In this document: one piece after another, positions 47,822 to 58,600 of the stretch
Layout of the letters: each line of letters begins with the position of its first letter
How positions within the stretch are numbered: position 1 is the first letter of the stretch
Origin: Eubacteriaceae bacterium
GTDB taxonomy: Bacteria; Bacillota; Clostridia; Lachnospirales; Lachnospiraceae
Assembly: GCA_910574895.1 (NCBI GenBank)
Contig: CAJTDQ010000005.1
Coordinates: 1-64,000, forward strand
DNA length: 64,000 nt
Direction: 5' to 3'
Made by a program: the position numbers and the translations under genes
Notes under the pieces: generated by a model
What the model was told of the DNA's origin: nothing
What the model saw: only the letters and a program-made list of their open reading frames with translations
The model's database searches: none

Positions 47822-47914
47822 TTATTGTTTCGAACTAAACGAATAATATGTATCAGTTTTTTTCAAAACAATTTTATACGTCAAACTTCGCTCATAACTG
47901 TCACAACTATCCAT
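47822..47914 (-). CDS. Possible 30-codon leader peptide of mgtE
   Basis: A short ORF (MDSCDSYERSLTYKIVLKK...) starts at 47,914 behind a strong GAAAGGAGAAC Shine-Dalgarno, 6 nt from the ATG, and ends 89 bp before the mgtE start. The strong initiation signal argues it is translated. A Mg-responsive leader role like that known upstream of mgtA in enterics is a speculation; a small membrane-free peptide of its own is the alternative. Confidence 0.5.
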   Translation of the reverse strand: MDSCDSYERSLTYKIVLKKTDTYYSFSSKQ

Positions 47915-47940
47915 TTCGTTCTCCTTTCTAAAACACTCTG

Positions 47941-47972
47941 AAAAACAAAGACTTATGGCAATGACCATAAGC
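47941..47972 (-). terminator. Terminator of pyk
   Basis: CTTATGG and CCATAAG pair across TCATTG (minus strand, 47,971-47,952) and are followed by TCTTTGTTTTT. It lies about 60 bp past the pyk stop. Confidence 0.8.
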
Positions 47973-48032
47973 CTTATTTAACTCCATAAATACTTTAACA
48001 CTCAAAACCTTAATGTGTCAACAAAAAATCCA

Positions 48033-49481
48033 TTATTCGACTGTGTGCACTTTTATCATATTTGTAGTTCCTGACTTTCCAAGAGGAACTCCGGAAGTAA
48101 TGACTACAATATCGTCTTTTGTTACCAGTCCCTTTTCTTTTGCCACGTCTACTGCATAATCAAACAGTTCCAATACATGTTCTTTTTCCTGAATTAATAC
48201 CGGAGATACTCCCCAGGACATATTTAACTGTCTTACAACCTTTTCCTCGGTACTGCCTGCAATAATCATACAATCCGGTCTGTATTTTGAAATCATTTTG
48301 GCAGACCTTCCTGACTTTGTTACCGTCAGTATCGCTTTTGCCTCTAAATCATAAGCATTCATACAAGTTGCATGACATACAGCTTCCGTAATATCGCTTC
48401 TCTGTTTTCTATGATTATTTAAAAATCTCTGTTTATAATTAATATCCATTTCTGTACGTTCTGCTATTCTTGCCATAGTAGCTACTGCCTCTGCCGGATA
48501 TTTCCCGGCAGCAGTTTCTCCTGATAACATAATTGCACTTGTTCCATCATAAATTGCATTTGCTACGTCAGTTGTTTCTGCACGCGTAGGACGTGGATTC
48601 GTAATCATTGACTCCAACATCTGTGTAGCAATAATAACCTGTTTCCCTGCCTCATAAACTTTTTTTATAATCATCTTCTGAATAATCGGCACTTCTTCCT
48701 CCGGTAATTCTACACCCATATCCCCTCTGGCAACCATAACTGCATCTGCCTCTTCAATAATGGCATCTACATTTAATATTCCCTCACTATTTTCGATTTT
48801 AGCAATAATATGAATATCACTGCCGCCATTTTCATCCAAAAACTTTCGTAACTCTTTTACATCTTCTGCTGTCCTTGTAAATGATGCAGCAATATAATCC
48901 ACATCTTCTCTGATTCCAAATAAAATATCTTCTTTATCCTGGACACTCATATATGGCATATTAATATGAATATCAGGAACATTCACTCCTTTATGATTGG
49001 ATATCTTTCCATCATTTTTTACCTGACAGATAATATCTGTTCCCTCTATTTTCGTTACTTCCATCTTAATTAATCCATCGTCAATTAATATAACTGTTCC
49101 TATCTGAATATCCTTATATAAATCAGGAAATGTTATCCCTGCCTTTTCATTGTTTCCAATATAATTTTTATCCTGCACCAAAGTAAAGGTTTGTCCTGCT
49201 GACACATGGACAGTACCATTCTCAAAGTCTCCTGTACGAATCTCCGGTCCTTTTGTATCTAATAAAATAGCAACCGGTTTATCACACTTTTTACGAATTT
49301 CTTTTATTTTATCCATTCTTGTTTTATGTTGTTCATAAGTACTGTGCGAGAAATTACATCTAGCAACATTCATTCCATTAAGAATCAAATCCTCCAGTAC
49401 CTTATCATTATCAGTAGCCGGTCCCAATGTACATACAATCTTTGTCTTCCTCATTTTTGTCTGGTTCAGGTATATACCCAA
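48033..49481 (-). CDS. pyk: Pyruvate kinase
   Basis: The last ATP-forming glycolytic step. The barrel motifs RKTKIVCTLGPATD, RCNFSHSTYEQH, LLDTKGPEIRTG, the catalytic IAKIENSEGI with VARGDMGVELP, and IATQMLESMITNPRPTRAE are all clear, as is the C-terminal allosteric domain. There is no extra PEP-utiliser domain. The frame opens at 49,508, but the only well-placed Shine-Dalgarno (AAAGGAG) serves a TTG at 49,481 (Leu10 of the long frame); the conventional Met is at 49,454. The start is therefore tentative. Confidence 0.97.
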   Translation of the reverse strand: MGIYLNQTKMRKTKIVCTLGPATDNDKVLEDLILNGMNVARCNFSHSTYEQHKTRMDKIKEIRKKCDKPVAILLDTKGPEIRTGDFENGTVHVSAGQTFTLVQDKNYIGNNEKAGITFPDLYKDIQIGTVILIDDGLIKMEVTKIEGTDIICQVKNDGKISNHKGVNVPDIHINMPYMSVQDKEDILFGIREDVDYIAASFTRTAEDVKELRKFLDENGGSDIHIIAKIENSEGILNVDAIIEEADAVMVARGDMGVELPEEEVPIIQKMIIKKVYEAGKQVIIATQMLESMITNPRPTRAETTDVANAIYDGTSAIMLSGETAAGKYPAEAVATMARIAERTEMDINYKQRFLNNHRKQRSDITEAVCHATCMNAYDLEAKAILTVTKSGRSAKMISKYRPDCMIIAGSTEEKVVRQLNMSWGVSPVLIQEKEHVLELFDYAVDVAKEKGLVTKDDIVVITSGVPLGKSGTTNMIKVHTVE

Positions 49482-49673
49482 ACCTTCTCCTTTCACCATA
49501 TTTTTCAAGTCATTTTTTAACCTATATTACTATAACAATCTCTTACAGATTACACAAGAAAAAACACGATTTTTCTTTAATATATATTTTATGAAGATTT
49601 CTGTAAAATATTAAGGTGATTTTTCGGATAAAAAAGCAAAAATCTGTATATTCTTTTTCTATTATTATGTAAA

Positions 49674-49720
49674 AGACCATAGACACTCTACCTTTGCAAT
49701 CAGTATAGTATCTATGGTCT
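49674..49720 (-). terminator. Probable terminator of the GH81 gene
   Basis: AGACCATAGA and TCTATGGTCT pair with a long loop and are followed on the minus strand by TTTTAC. It lies 11 bp after the GH81 stop. Confidence 0.6.
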
Positions 49721-49730
49721 ATTTTATCTG

Positions 49731-52700
49731 TTAACGTTTTACTGCTTTACGCTTACTCCATCTTCCAAAAACTCTCTTTTTGTTTACAATTTTATAAGCT
49801 CTGGCTTTCACATATAACTTTTTAGCTTTCTTTAATTTCTTTGCATTTACTTTAATTTTGTATACTTTTCTGTTTTTCTTCACAACACGGGTAATTGTAT
49901 ACTTTTTCTTAAAGTTCTTCTTCTTTGAGATTTTTATCTGATATCCACGAATTCCTTTTAATTTCTTGAATGTCAGTTTGATTTTTTTCTTTGAAAGTTT
50001 CTTTACTTTCTTAATCTTAGCTCTTTTAACTGTTACTTTTCTAGTCGTTGTTTTCACTGATGTTGTAACTTTCTGTGAATCATTTGTTGTAGTTACAACA
50101 GGTGTTGTATCATTCTGTGAATCCTTAGTTGTTATATCATCACCTGATGTCGTATCATCATGTGAATCCTTAGTCGTTCCCGGTTCATCAGTAATTACCT
50201 CACCAAGTACCTTAATAGTATCTGAAATACCTTGTGACTCATATCCGTTCAAAACAGCTTTTACTGTCACTTTACGATTTCCGGCTTCAATGCCGTCAAT
50301 CATATATGTTCCAGCAGATACTCCTGATAATTTTGCCACATCATCTACATAAATATTATAAACCTGTCCTTTTTCATTCTGCTCTTCTGTAGTTCTGAAA
50401 GTTACAGACACAACATTATCAGATGGTGTTCCTAAAATTAATCCCAATGCCTCTGTCGGTTTGTCCGGATCCGGTGTTGTAATTGGTTCATTACTTTCAA
50501 AATCAGATAAATCCGGTGCCTCTGTCGGATTGCCATATTTTATTAATACATATACCTGTTTACCGCCACTGACTAATTTTACAGTATTATATGAATCCGG
50601 CTTTAATGTGCTTTTCACCGAAAGTTTAAACACTCCTGTAAAAGCACTGCTGTCTGTTCTATTAACAGAAGCTTGTGTGTTATCTGCTGTATATTCTCCC
50701 GAATATTCCATATAGAATGTATCATTTGCATCTAATAATTTAACGCCTGCTCCAAAATCATCTCGAAGTAATGTATAAGATATTGGGTATCCATTAGAAT
50801 CTCCCAATGAAGTATACTTGTTATCATCTTCATATGGCGTTGTAGTTTTAATCTCTGCCACATCATAGTACAGTTTCAATACCAGACTTCCATCTTCTAC
50901 AACAATTCCTTCTGCCACAGTACCTTCTATAGATGTATTTATTTCATACCCTGGATATTTTTTCGCTGCTGCTGTTACTGCGGCACCAATCTTTCCACTT
51001 TTGATTTCGGTATTTACTAAATTAAACCCATCATTACCATCAGATAAATAATGTTCTACTTTATATTTTGCTTTACTTGAAATCTGACCATCTCCTGCAA
51101 CCGCCATTGAATGTGGCTGAACTACTAATTCCGCTCCATCTGAGAATGTTACAGTCTTCTCTATATCAGATGCATTATATGCCACATAAGTCATTTCATC
51201 ATCTGCATTTTTAAAGACGCATGCCAACGGATTATCACTGGTTATATCCAGTTCTGGTGTTCCTGCTTTATCCATTGCCATAATCCAATGATAAGCATGT
51301 GCTTTTGATTCTCCTGCTTCCGGATCGCACTGATCATCAAAATATTCCATAGCCTGTGCCGGATCAGCCATTGCCAGATACTCACTCCAGATTTCGTTCC
51401 AGCGTTTTGTCTGTTTTTCTGAAAGTCCGGCATAACTATTTTCGTTTCTCACTGCAGTCTTCCAGTTATTAATAATATATTCTTTATTTCTTGCTGCATA
51501 GAATGATGCTGCTGTCATAGGAAGTATATTAATACCCTGTACCTGCAGCGGCTCATCTGTCCACCATGTAGAATATGTGTATTTGCCTCCCCAAACCATA
51601 GAGGACTGAATATACTTAGCAGATGCACCTGTTCCTTCTGTATACTTAGGGTCTAAAATATCTCCATCAATATCGAACCAATAGCAGTTTACAGATGATA
51701 CTTCTGTCTCATATAAATATACACCAAGTTCAGTCAACTCTTCATCTCCCATTGCCTGACCATATAGAATAAGACCTGCCCATGCATTGATAGCCTCTGA
51801 ACTGGATTCCTGATTATTTCCATCACCGAAATTTGCATGACCGGATGCCCATGAATGTCCCTCATATGTAGAGAAGTTTCTTAAAAACGGGTATCTGGAA
51901 TCTTTATGGTTTTCCTCATATGTAGCTACATCACCAATAATTTCATTTATAATATTGCTGTACTGTTTTATAAATCCAGGATCACGCATTGCTACCTGCG
52001 CTGCTGCATTAATAAAATAACCATAATGGAAATGATGATCTGTCATTCCATCAACAGTATAATATGCCTGTGGGAAACCAAACAAACTTCCTGTCCCCTC
52101 ATCATAATAAAAGTATTTATCCTCTTCACTACCGTCTGCCGTAAACCAGTCAGCCAGCTCATTTTTAATCCCTTCCAGTATTTTGGCAGCCGCTGCTGTA
52201 TCTCCACATTCCTCTGCTGCTTCCATTGCCTGCACCGCACGATTTAATTTTTTCCCGGTGTCGTATGTATTAACACTGTAGTTCTCTTTTGTAAGTCCAC
52301 CATCATCTGTCGGTCCATATTTCTCCATAAACTCATCTACATATCCCTGTAAAGTAGCTTTATCAGCCTCTTCTATTCCTGGAAGTGAAGGAAGAATTCC
52401 TCCAAACTTTAGTGTCGTCTGATATGTATCTCCCACTAAAAATTTCATTGTTCCACGAATCGTTCTAGCAGTATTATTAAGATATGTATAATCACTCATA
52501 TGTTTATACTGATGTGGCATAATTCCCATAATTGTACCATCTGCTGTACTCTCTGCTTTTTTATCAACAGTATATTTGTATGTAGTTGTAACAATACCTG
52601 CATCATATGTAAATGATGTCTTTGTATCTGTAATAAAGTTATATGCATAAGGTGCATATTCTTCTGCAATTGCTTTTGCATCTGCATCTTTCTGACCTGT

Positions 52701-53621
52701 TGTTTCACAAAGCCATGCAATTGACATATATGCTTTATCTTCACTTGCAAAAGTAACTGTTAAATCCCCCATTTTATTATCAGCATATTTTGCTGTTGCA
52801 TCTGCCTGTGTTACCGTTGCACCTTCCGGAAGATATATTCCATAGTAATCATAATCACCATACCCTGTCAATTGGTCTGCATTATCAAAAACCCTTATAA
52901 TAAGCATAGTAGAATCTGCAATAGATGTACCATTATACCCTACTATAGCACTAGGAAGATTTCTTGCCGGTCTCTGCACTGTAAGTCTCGTGCTTCCCTT
53001 TAACTGAAAATATCCAAACGGGCTGCCTTGAACTATAGTTGTTTTCATATATTGTGATGAGTCCGACGGATTCTCCATAACAACGTCTGTAGACCACTCA
53101 TCTGACTTATCTACTTTTGTATTTGTAAAGGAATAATCTGTTCCCACAACAAAATCTGACATTGTCCCCAGATTGTTCATAGACATCATTACCGTCTGTG
53201 TCCATGTCTGCTTATCAATCAATGTGGAGGGTTTTGCTAAAAGCATACCGTCTGCAGTTCCACAATATGCCATAGGTATTGCATAAACACATTCACCAAA
53301 AGGTGATGTGCTATAATTCCATAACATAGACGTAGAAAATCCACCGATGTCTATAGCACCATTATTTGCATCATAATTTTCGGTAGTAAATCTGTATGTT
53401 CCCTGATTAGCCCTTGTTGGCAGTTTATCCAACAGCATCTTATTTGTTTGTACAACGTCCTTCTCTCCATCCCAGTAAGACCATGTGCCTGTAACCTCTG
53501 TTGCAAGGCTTCCAAGCTGTTCCGCTTTCACTTCAGTAGGCTGTCCCATCTCTACCGGAACAGTGACTAATGACAAAGCTAAGTCAATGGTCAAAGCCTT
53601 TCTCCATAATCCTCTCATCAT
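49731..53621 (-). CDS. Secreted GH81 endo-beta-1,3-glucanase with Ig-like and Lys-rich tail
   Basis: A 1296-residue exported enzyme. A signal peptide covers about residues 1-33. The GH81 catalytic region (about 60-820) has the signatures DHHFHYGYFINAAAQVA, FLRNFSTYEGHSWASGHANF and GDGNNQESSSEAINAWAG, with the catalytic acid/base and nucleophile glutamates expected in the NQESSSE stretch. It should cut laminarin or fungal/yeast beta-1,3-glucan. A MucBP-like repeat (about 855-925), an Ig/Fn3-like domain, a Thr/Ser/Asp-rich linker with repeated TKDSxxDTT, and a Lys-rich C-terminal Fn3-like domain follow. No sortase motif is seen; the basic tail may bind wall polymers. Confidence 0.93.
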   Translation of the reverse strand: MMRGLWRKALTIDLALSLVTVPVEMGQPTEVKAEQLGSLATEVTGTWSYWDGEKDVVQTNKMLLDKLPTRANQGTYRFTTENYDANNGAIDIGGFSTSMLWNYSTSPFGECVYAIPMAYCGTADGMLLAKPSTLIDKQTWTQTVMMSMNNLGTMSDFVVGTDYSFTNTKVDKSDEWSTDVVMENPSDSSQYMKTTIVQGSPFGYFQLKGSTRLTVQRPARNLPSAIVGYNGTSIADSTMLIIRVFDNADQLTGYGDYDYYGIYLPEGATVTQADATAKYADNKMGDLTVTFASEDKAYMSIAWLCETTGQKDADAKAIAEEYAPYAYNFITDTKTSFTYDAGIVTTTYKYTVDKKAESTADGTIMGIMPHQYKHMSDYTYLNNTARTIRGTMKFLVGDTYQTTLKFGGILPSLPGIEEADKATLQGYVDEFMEKYGPTDDGGLTKENYSVNTYDTGKKLNRAVQAMEAAEECGDTAAAAKILEGIKNELADWFTADGSEEDKYFYYDEGTGSLFGFPQAYYTVDGMTDHHFHYGYFINAAAQVAMRDPGFIKQYSNIINEIIGDVATYEENHKDSRYPFLRNFSTYEGHSWASGHANFGDGNNQESSSEAINAWAGLILYGQAMGDEELTELGVYLYETEVSSVNCYWFDIDGDILDPKYTEGTGASAKYIQSSMVWGGKYTYSTWWTDEPLQVQGINILPMTAASFYAARNKEYIINNWKTAVRNENSYAGLSEKQTKRWNEIWSEYLAMADPAQAMEYFDDQCDPEAGESKAHAYHWIMAMDKAGTPELDITSDNPLACVFKNADDEMTYVAYNASDIEKTVTFSDGAELVVQPHSMAVAGDGQISSKAKYKVEHYLSDGNDGFNLVNTEIKSGKIGAAVTAAAKKYPGYEINTSIEGTVAEGIVVEDGSLVLKLYYDVAEIKTTTPYEDDNKYTSLGDSNGYPISYTLLRDDFGAGVKLLDANDTFYMEYSGEYTADNTQASVNRTDSSAFTGVFKLSVKSTLKPDSYNTVKLVSGGKQVYVLIKYGNPTEAPDLSDFESNEPITTPDPDKPTEALGLILGTPSDNVVSVTFRTTEEQNEKGQVYNIYVDDVAKLSGVSAGTYMIDGIEAGNRKVTVKAVLNGYESQGISDTIKVLGEVITDEPGTTKDSHDDTTSGDDITTKDSQNDTTPVVTTTNDSQKVTTSVKTTTRKVTVKRAKIKKVKKLSKKKIKLTFKKLKGIRGYQIKISKKKNFKKKYTITRVVKKNRKVYKIKVNAKKLKKAKKLYVKARAYKIVNKKRVFGRWSKRKAVKR

Positions 53622-53777
53622 TTAACCTCCTACGATATTCATTTGTTTGTAATCCGTCCGAAATTTTTCATTATTTTGATTATAACATATGTTTTTTTAT
53701 TACAACATTCTCTTTTTTTTATGTGGTGTCATTTTTTATAATAGTGCATTTTTTATATATTTTAAAACCTGTAATAT

Positions 53778-53815
53778 AAAAACCGGTGGAAACCATATGA
53801 TTTCTACCGGTTTTT
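53778..53815 (-). terminator. Bidirectional terminator after the VTT-domain gene
   Basis: AAAACCGGT and ACCGGTTTTT arms with GGAAA/TTTCT inner pairs flank a short loop and have A and T tracts on the two sides. It lies 13 bp past the stop at 53,828. Confidence 0.85.
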
Positions 53816-53827
53816 ACATTGTATTAC

Positions 53828-54553
53828 TCATCCCTCTTTTTTATTATGATAATTACATAGTATTTTATATCCAATCGTGCCAACAGCACTCACAACCACA
53901 ATTACTACAAGTACAATTAACGCCGCCAAGTATTGGCCCTTTCCTAATGCCTGACCTCCCATAGCCGAAACAATAATAGCCGGAATTCTTGCCACAGTAG
54001 ATATTACCAGCCATCTTGATAACTTAATATTGGTAAAACCCATAAAATACGAAATCAGGTCTTTTGGCATTCCCGGAATCAAAAATATCACAAAAGCAAG
54101 AACATCACGCTTTTTTTCATTTTGTAAGAACTTTAGATTCTGTATCTTCTCTATTGGGAAAAATGCCTCAACAAACTTGATGCCAAATGCTTTTACAAAC
54201 CAGAAAACAATTGCACATCCTATAATAGAGCCAAGAGTACAAAGAATTGTTGCTTCAACTGTTCCAAATGCATATCCTGCTCCAATCTCCATCGCACCAC
54301 CTGGAATGATAGCAACGACAATCTGCAATACCATAGCACTGATGCATACCAGCCATCCCCACATTCCAAATCCGGCTACCCAATTCTGAAACATTTCCGG
54401 TTCTTTAAAAAACTTAATAAATGGAAAAGCAATGGCTGCTGATAATATAAAAAATATTAGCAGACCCAAAATACTTACAATTCTTCTCTTACGTTTTGCT
54501 GCCAGTTCATCCTTCGATTCAATTTTTTCCATTTTCTGATTGTAATTTGTCAT
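53828..54553 (-). CDS. TVP38/TMEM64 (VTT-domain) membrane protein
   Basis: A 241-residue inner-membrane protein with five to six helices. The VTT/SNARE-associated core has VVAIIPGGAMEIGAGYAFG and the conserved FLIPGMPKDLISYFMGFTNI. These proteins, related to DedA, are thought to flip or move lipids such as undecaprenyl phosphate. Gene order next to uppP supports a lipid-carrier connection. A three-fold TTAAAT-type repeat at about 54,680-54,708 lies upstream and may bind an OmpR-type regulator. Confidence 0.9.
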   Translation of the reverse strand: MTNYNQKMEKIESKDELAAKRKRRIVSILGLLIFFILSAAIAFPFIKFFKEPEMFQNWVAGFGMWGWLVCISAMVLQIVVAIIPGGAMEIGAGYAFGTVEATILCTLGSIIGCAIVFWFVKAFGIKFVEAFFPIEKIQNLKFLQNEKKRDVLAFVIFLIPGMPKDLISYFMGFTNIKLSRWLVISTVARIPAIIVSAMGGQALGKGQYLAALIVLVVIVVVSAVGTIGYKILCNYHNKKEG

Positions 54554-54680
54554 AAACCCCTACTTTCCTATACAGTTTATTTTCTCCTCTGCACCTTAAT
54601 ATATTCAATGACTTCATATTATTGTGAACTTTTTACAGTATAGCATACGAAAACATATCTGTGGTAAAATCCCCCGATTA

Positions 54681-54708
54681 TTTAAGAAATCTTAAATAAA
54701 ACTTAAAT
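54681..54708 (-). promoter_or_regulatory. Direct TTAAAT repeats upstream of the VTT gene
   Basis: TTAAG, TTAAAT and TTAAAT occur at 54,682, 54,692 and 54,703, 10-11 bp apart. That is the helical spacing used by OmpR/PhoB-type response regulators. Base composition makes chance occurrence plausible. Confidence 0.35.
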
Positions 54709-54743
54709 ATATGTTCATAATTTCATAAATCTGAAACACTATT

Positions 54744-55586
54744 TTATAAAAAATAAATTAATACCAGTATTCCAAGTACAATACGATACCACCCAAAAAT
54801 CTGAAAATCATGTTTTTTAATATACCCCATTAAGAACTTGATAACTACAACAGACACAACAAAAGCTACAATCATACTTAAAATCAGAATAAACGCCTCT
54901 TCTCCTGTCATTGCGAACCCCATTTTTACCATCTTTAATGCACTCATTCCAAACATTACGGGTACTGCCAGGAAAAATGTAAACTCTGCTGCTGCAACAC
55001 GTGACACTCCAATGAGCAATGCACCAATTATAGTTGCACCCGATCTGGAAGTTCCCGGTATAATGGATAAGACCTGAAACAATCCAATCATAAATGCGGT
55101 CTGATATGTAATATCCGCAAGTCCCGAAACCTTTGGTGTTCTAGTCTTGTTCCATCTTTCGATAAGAATAAAAGCAACACCATAAAATATTAATGTAATA
55201 GCAATCACAATTGGTGTATGTAAATGTTCTTCAATAAAATCGTCAAAAGCTATCGTTACTACAGCACCAGGAATACATGCTACCACTACCTTAAACCATA
55301 ATGACCAGACATCTTTTCTCAGAACACTTCCAACTGTATTGATTCCATCATTTGTAGACTTCTTTTTAAAAGGCCACATCTTACCCCAGAATAATACGAC
55401 CACTGCCAGAATTGCTCCTAACTGTATCACAAAGAAAAACATCTCTTTAAAACTTTCGTCTGCATTCAACTTAATAAACTCATCTACCAACAACATATGT
55501 CCTGTACTGCTGATTGGCAGCCATTCTGTAATTCCTTCTACAATTCCAAGAAAGATTACTTTTAAAATTTCCACTAATTCTAACAT
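54744..55586 (-). CDS. uppP: Undecaprenyl-diphosphatase (BacA type)
   Basis: A 280-residue integral membrane enzyme that recycles the lipid carrier for cell-wall synthesis and gives bacitracin tolerance. Family motifs are LGIVEGITEWLPISSTGHMLL (first half) and SIIPGTSRSGATIIGALLIG (second half), each with catalytic Glu/Ser/Arg. The arrangement of about eight helices is normal. Flanked by the VTT gene and the RND exporter in the same direction. Confidence 0.97.
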   Translation of the reverse strand: MLELVEILKVIFLGIVEGITEWLPISSTGHMLLVDEFIKLNADESFKEMFFFVIQLGAILAVVVLFWGKMWPFKKKSTNDGINTVGSVLRKDVWSLWFKVVVACIPGAVVTIAFDDFIEEHLHTPIVIAITLIFYGVAFILIERWNKTRTPKVSGLADITYQTAFMIGLFQVLSIIPGTSRSGATIIGALLIGVSRVAAAEFTFFLAVPVMFGMSALKMVKMGFAMTGEEAFILILSMIVAFVVSVVVIKFLMGYIKKHDFQIFGWYRIVLGILVLIYFL

Positions 55587-55698
55587 CCTTTTATCCTCTC
55601 TTTTTTATCATATCCTCGGATATTTCCCGCAGTTTATTTTATAACATTCTATGTTACTTTTCCATAACTTATTTCAAGGAAACGATAAATCCATTTTC

Positions 55699-58600
55699 CT
55701 ATTTTTCTTTCTTCTGTATTTCTATCTGCATCTGGGCCATCAATTCTGCCGCCTCGTCCGGTACTTCATCCAGATTATCTGAACCTACATCAATTTCTTT
55801 TGGCTGTCTTCGATATAATACATCATAAAGCACCGGTACGATAAACAATGTCATAAACGTAGCATAAAGTAAACCAAAACTTACTACAATCGCCATACTT
55901 TTCTGCATCGCATTTCCTGCATCCTGAGAAAATACCATAACGCTCATAGAGAGGATTGTTGTAATAGCAGTCATCAATATCGGTCGCATACGGGTCTTCC
56001 CTGTAGCTACCAATGCCGTCCGTTTCTCTACTCCCTGAATTCTTAATTTATTGACATAGTCCACAAACACAATTCCATTGTTCACGACAGTTCCCATAAG
56101 TATCATGAATCCCATCAATGCCATAGCCGAAATCTGCTGTCCAAATATCATCAGTCCTATCATACCACCGGTAAATGCCAATGGTATGGTAAAAATAATA
56201 ATAAACGGCGATAATAAACTTTGAAACTGTGCAACCATAACAAGATAAACTAATAAGAATCCTAATAATAATGCAAGCACCAACTGGGTTATCATTTCCA
56301 TAACCTGCTCAGACTCACCCTGAATTTCTGCAGTATATCCCTCTGAAATCTTATAATTCTCTAACTTTTCCTCTAATTCTCTTGATAAGAGTGTAGCATT
56401 ATATCCGTCTTTTACTTCTGCCGTTACAGAAATATAGTCTCTTTGATTTTCTCTTCTAATTTCTTTTAATGCATCCTGTTTTGTAACTTCTGCAAATTTA
56501 GATAACTTATATTTTTTTGTAATGTCCTTTCCTTCACTGTCTTTTGTTGTTGCCTTAATTGTAGTATTTAGCAGATTGTCATAATCCGGTTTATTATTCT
56601 CGTTTACTATCTTTACCTCATACTCCTTATTATCGGATGTAATTGATATAGAAGTCTTATCTGTAGTAATTTTTTCTGACATCTGCTGATAAATGCCTGC
56701 AACGGTCAATCCATATTCTGCTGCCTTATTTCTATCAATTGTTAAATGAAGCTGTTTTGTATCATCTCCAATTCCATTATCTGTGTTTTCTGTTCCTTTG
56801 ATGTCTGCCAACATTTTTATAACATCTTTGCTAATAGAAATGAGTTTCTGCTGGTTTTCTCCATAAATACGCACTTCCAGTCCCTGACTCATCATTCCAT
56901 TCATGCCTCCAAGTGCTGATGAAGACACATTTAGCTCTTCGCATGGAATATCTTTTGCTTTCTTCTCTATATTTTTTATAATCCGCTGATACTCATTTGT
57001 TGTTGATATGTCATCATCTGCAATCACCTGAAATGTAAAACGGCTGTAATTATCAGCAGAACCACCTGTTAAACCTGTAGCAGCTCCTGCATTTCCATCC
57101 ATGGCACCAACTTTTTTCACACCATCTACTTTCATAATGGCATTCATAACTTTATCAGCAGTCTCATATGCTGTATCTTTATCGGTATCTTCATCCATAA
57201 CGAGACTGACTGAAATATAATTGCTTACCATATCGTCCATCATAACCAGTCCTGTACGAAATACCTGTACAACACATAAAACAAATAATACAATTGCAAG
57301 TACAATAGGTATTAACTTATGGTGGAGACATTTTTCCAATGTTCTTCCATATATTTGCTGAACTTTATCAAACCACTTATGTTTTTTTGTTTTCGTATTT
57401 TTTAAGATAGATGCCCCTATCGTCGGCACTACTGTTAAAGCCACAATCAAAGATGCCACCAACGCATACGTCATCGTAAAAGCAAAAGGAATCAACATAT
57501 CGCTGACAGTTCCCTTTACATAAACCATTGGCAAAAATACACACACTGTAGTAAGTGTTGATGCAACAATTGGCCCTGCTACCTGTTTTGCTCCCTGTAC
57601 AGCCGCCCGCGGCGCTGATATTCCTAAGTTTCTTAATCTGTAGATATTCTCCATAACAACAATTGAATTGTCTACCAGCATACCAATTCCAAGACATAAA
57701 CCTGCCAATGACATTACATTTAAATTAATTCCTGTAAAATACATGATAATAACGGCAAAAAGTACACTAAACGGTATACTGAACGCTACGATTAATGTCG
57801 GCTTTACATCTTTTAAAAACAATGCAAGTACTAGAATTGCGAGAAGTGCACCTAGTAATATACTCTGCAGTACTGCTTTTACAATAATATTAATGTACTC
57901 ACTCTGGTCCATTAACGCAGTACATGAAAGACCATCATATTTATTTTCTAATTCCTCAAAAGCCTCAGATATATTATCTGCCACTGCACTTGTATTTGCT
58001 GTACTGGATTTATAAATAGCAAGAAGAACAGCCGGATTTCCATCAATCTTTGAATAACTCTCTCCTGCATTATCTACTATAGTTACGTCTGCTACATCAG
58101 ACAGCCTGATTTTTCCTATACCGGGCAGTTTCGTCAACACCATAGAAGATAACTGCTTTTTACTTGTATAATTATCTCCTACATCTACCAGCCACTGATT
58201 ATCTTCTTTATCGTCAATATAACCTGCCGGCATAGCAAAATTTTGTGCATATATGAGTTGAGATAAAGTCTCGAGAGAAAGTAATGTGTCAATATTGGCA
58301 CTTTCTATCGCTGCCTGCCTTGAGTCCTTTAATTTGTCCTTCGCATCTTTTAATTCTTTTCTGGAAGAATCTAAGCCGGACTTAGCAGATGCCATCTGTG
58401 CCTGCCCTGCTCCAAATCCTGCTGCTGCAGAATACCCACCGGATATTGCATCTGACTGTGTTTTATCCATACCTTCCATCTGTTTCTCAATCTGCTCTAC
58501 CACGGCTTTTGCTGCAGCAATTTTCGTTTTCAGATTTGCCAGTTCTGTGTCTATCTGTGGAAGTCTGACTTTCACAACATCATACATCTGCTTCAGCCTA

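Noticed and set aside
47749-47940. M-box (ykoK) magnesium riboswitch upstream of mgtE
   Set aside because: None of the conserved M-box blocks are present on the minus strand; only a short ORF and simple hairpins are seen.
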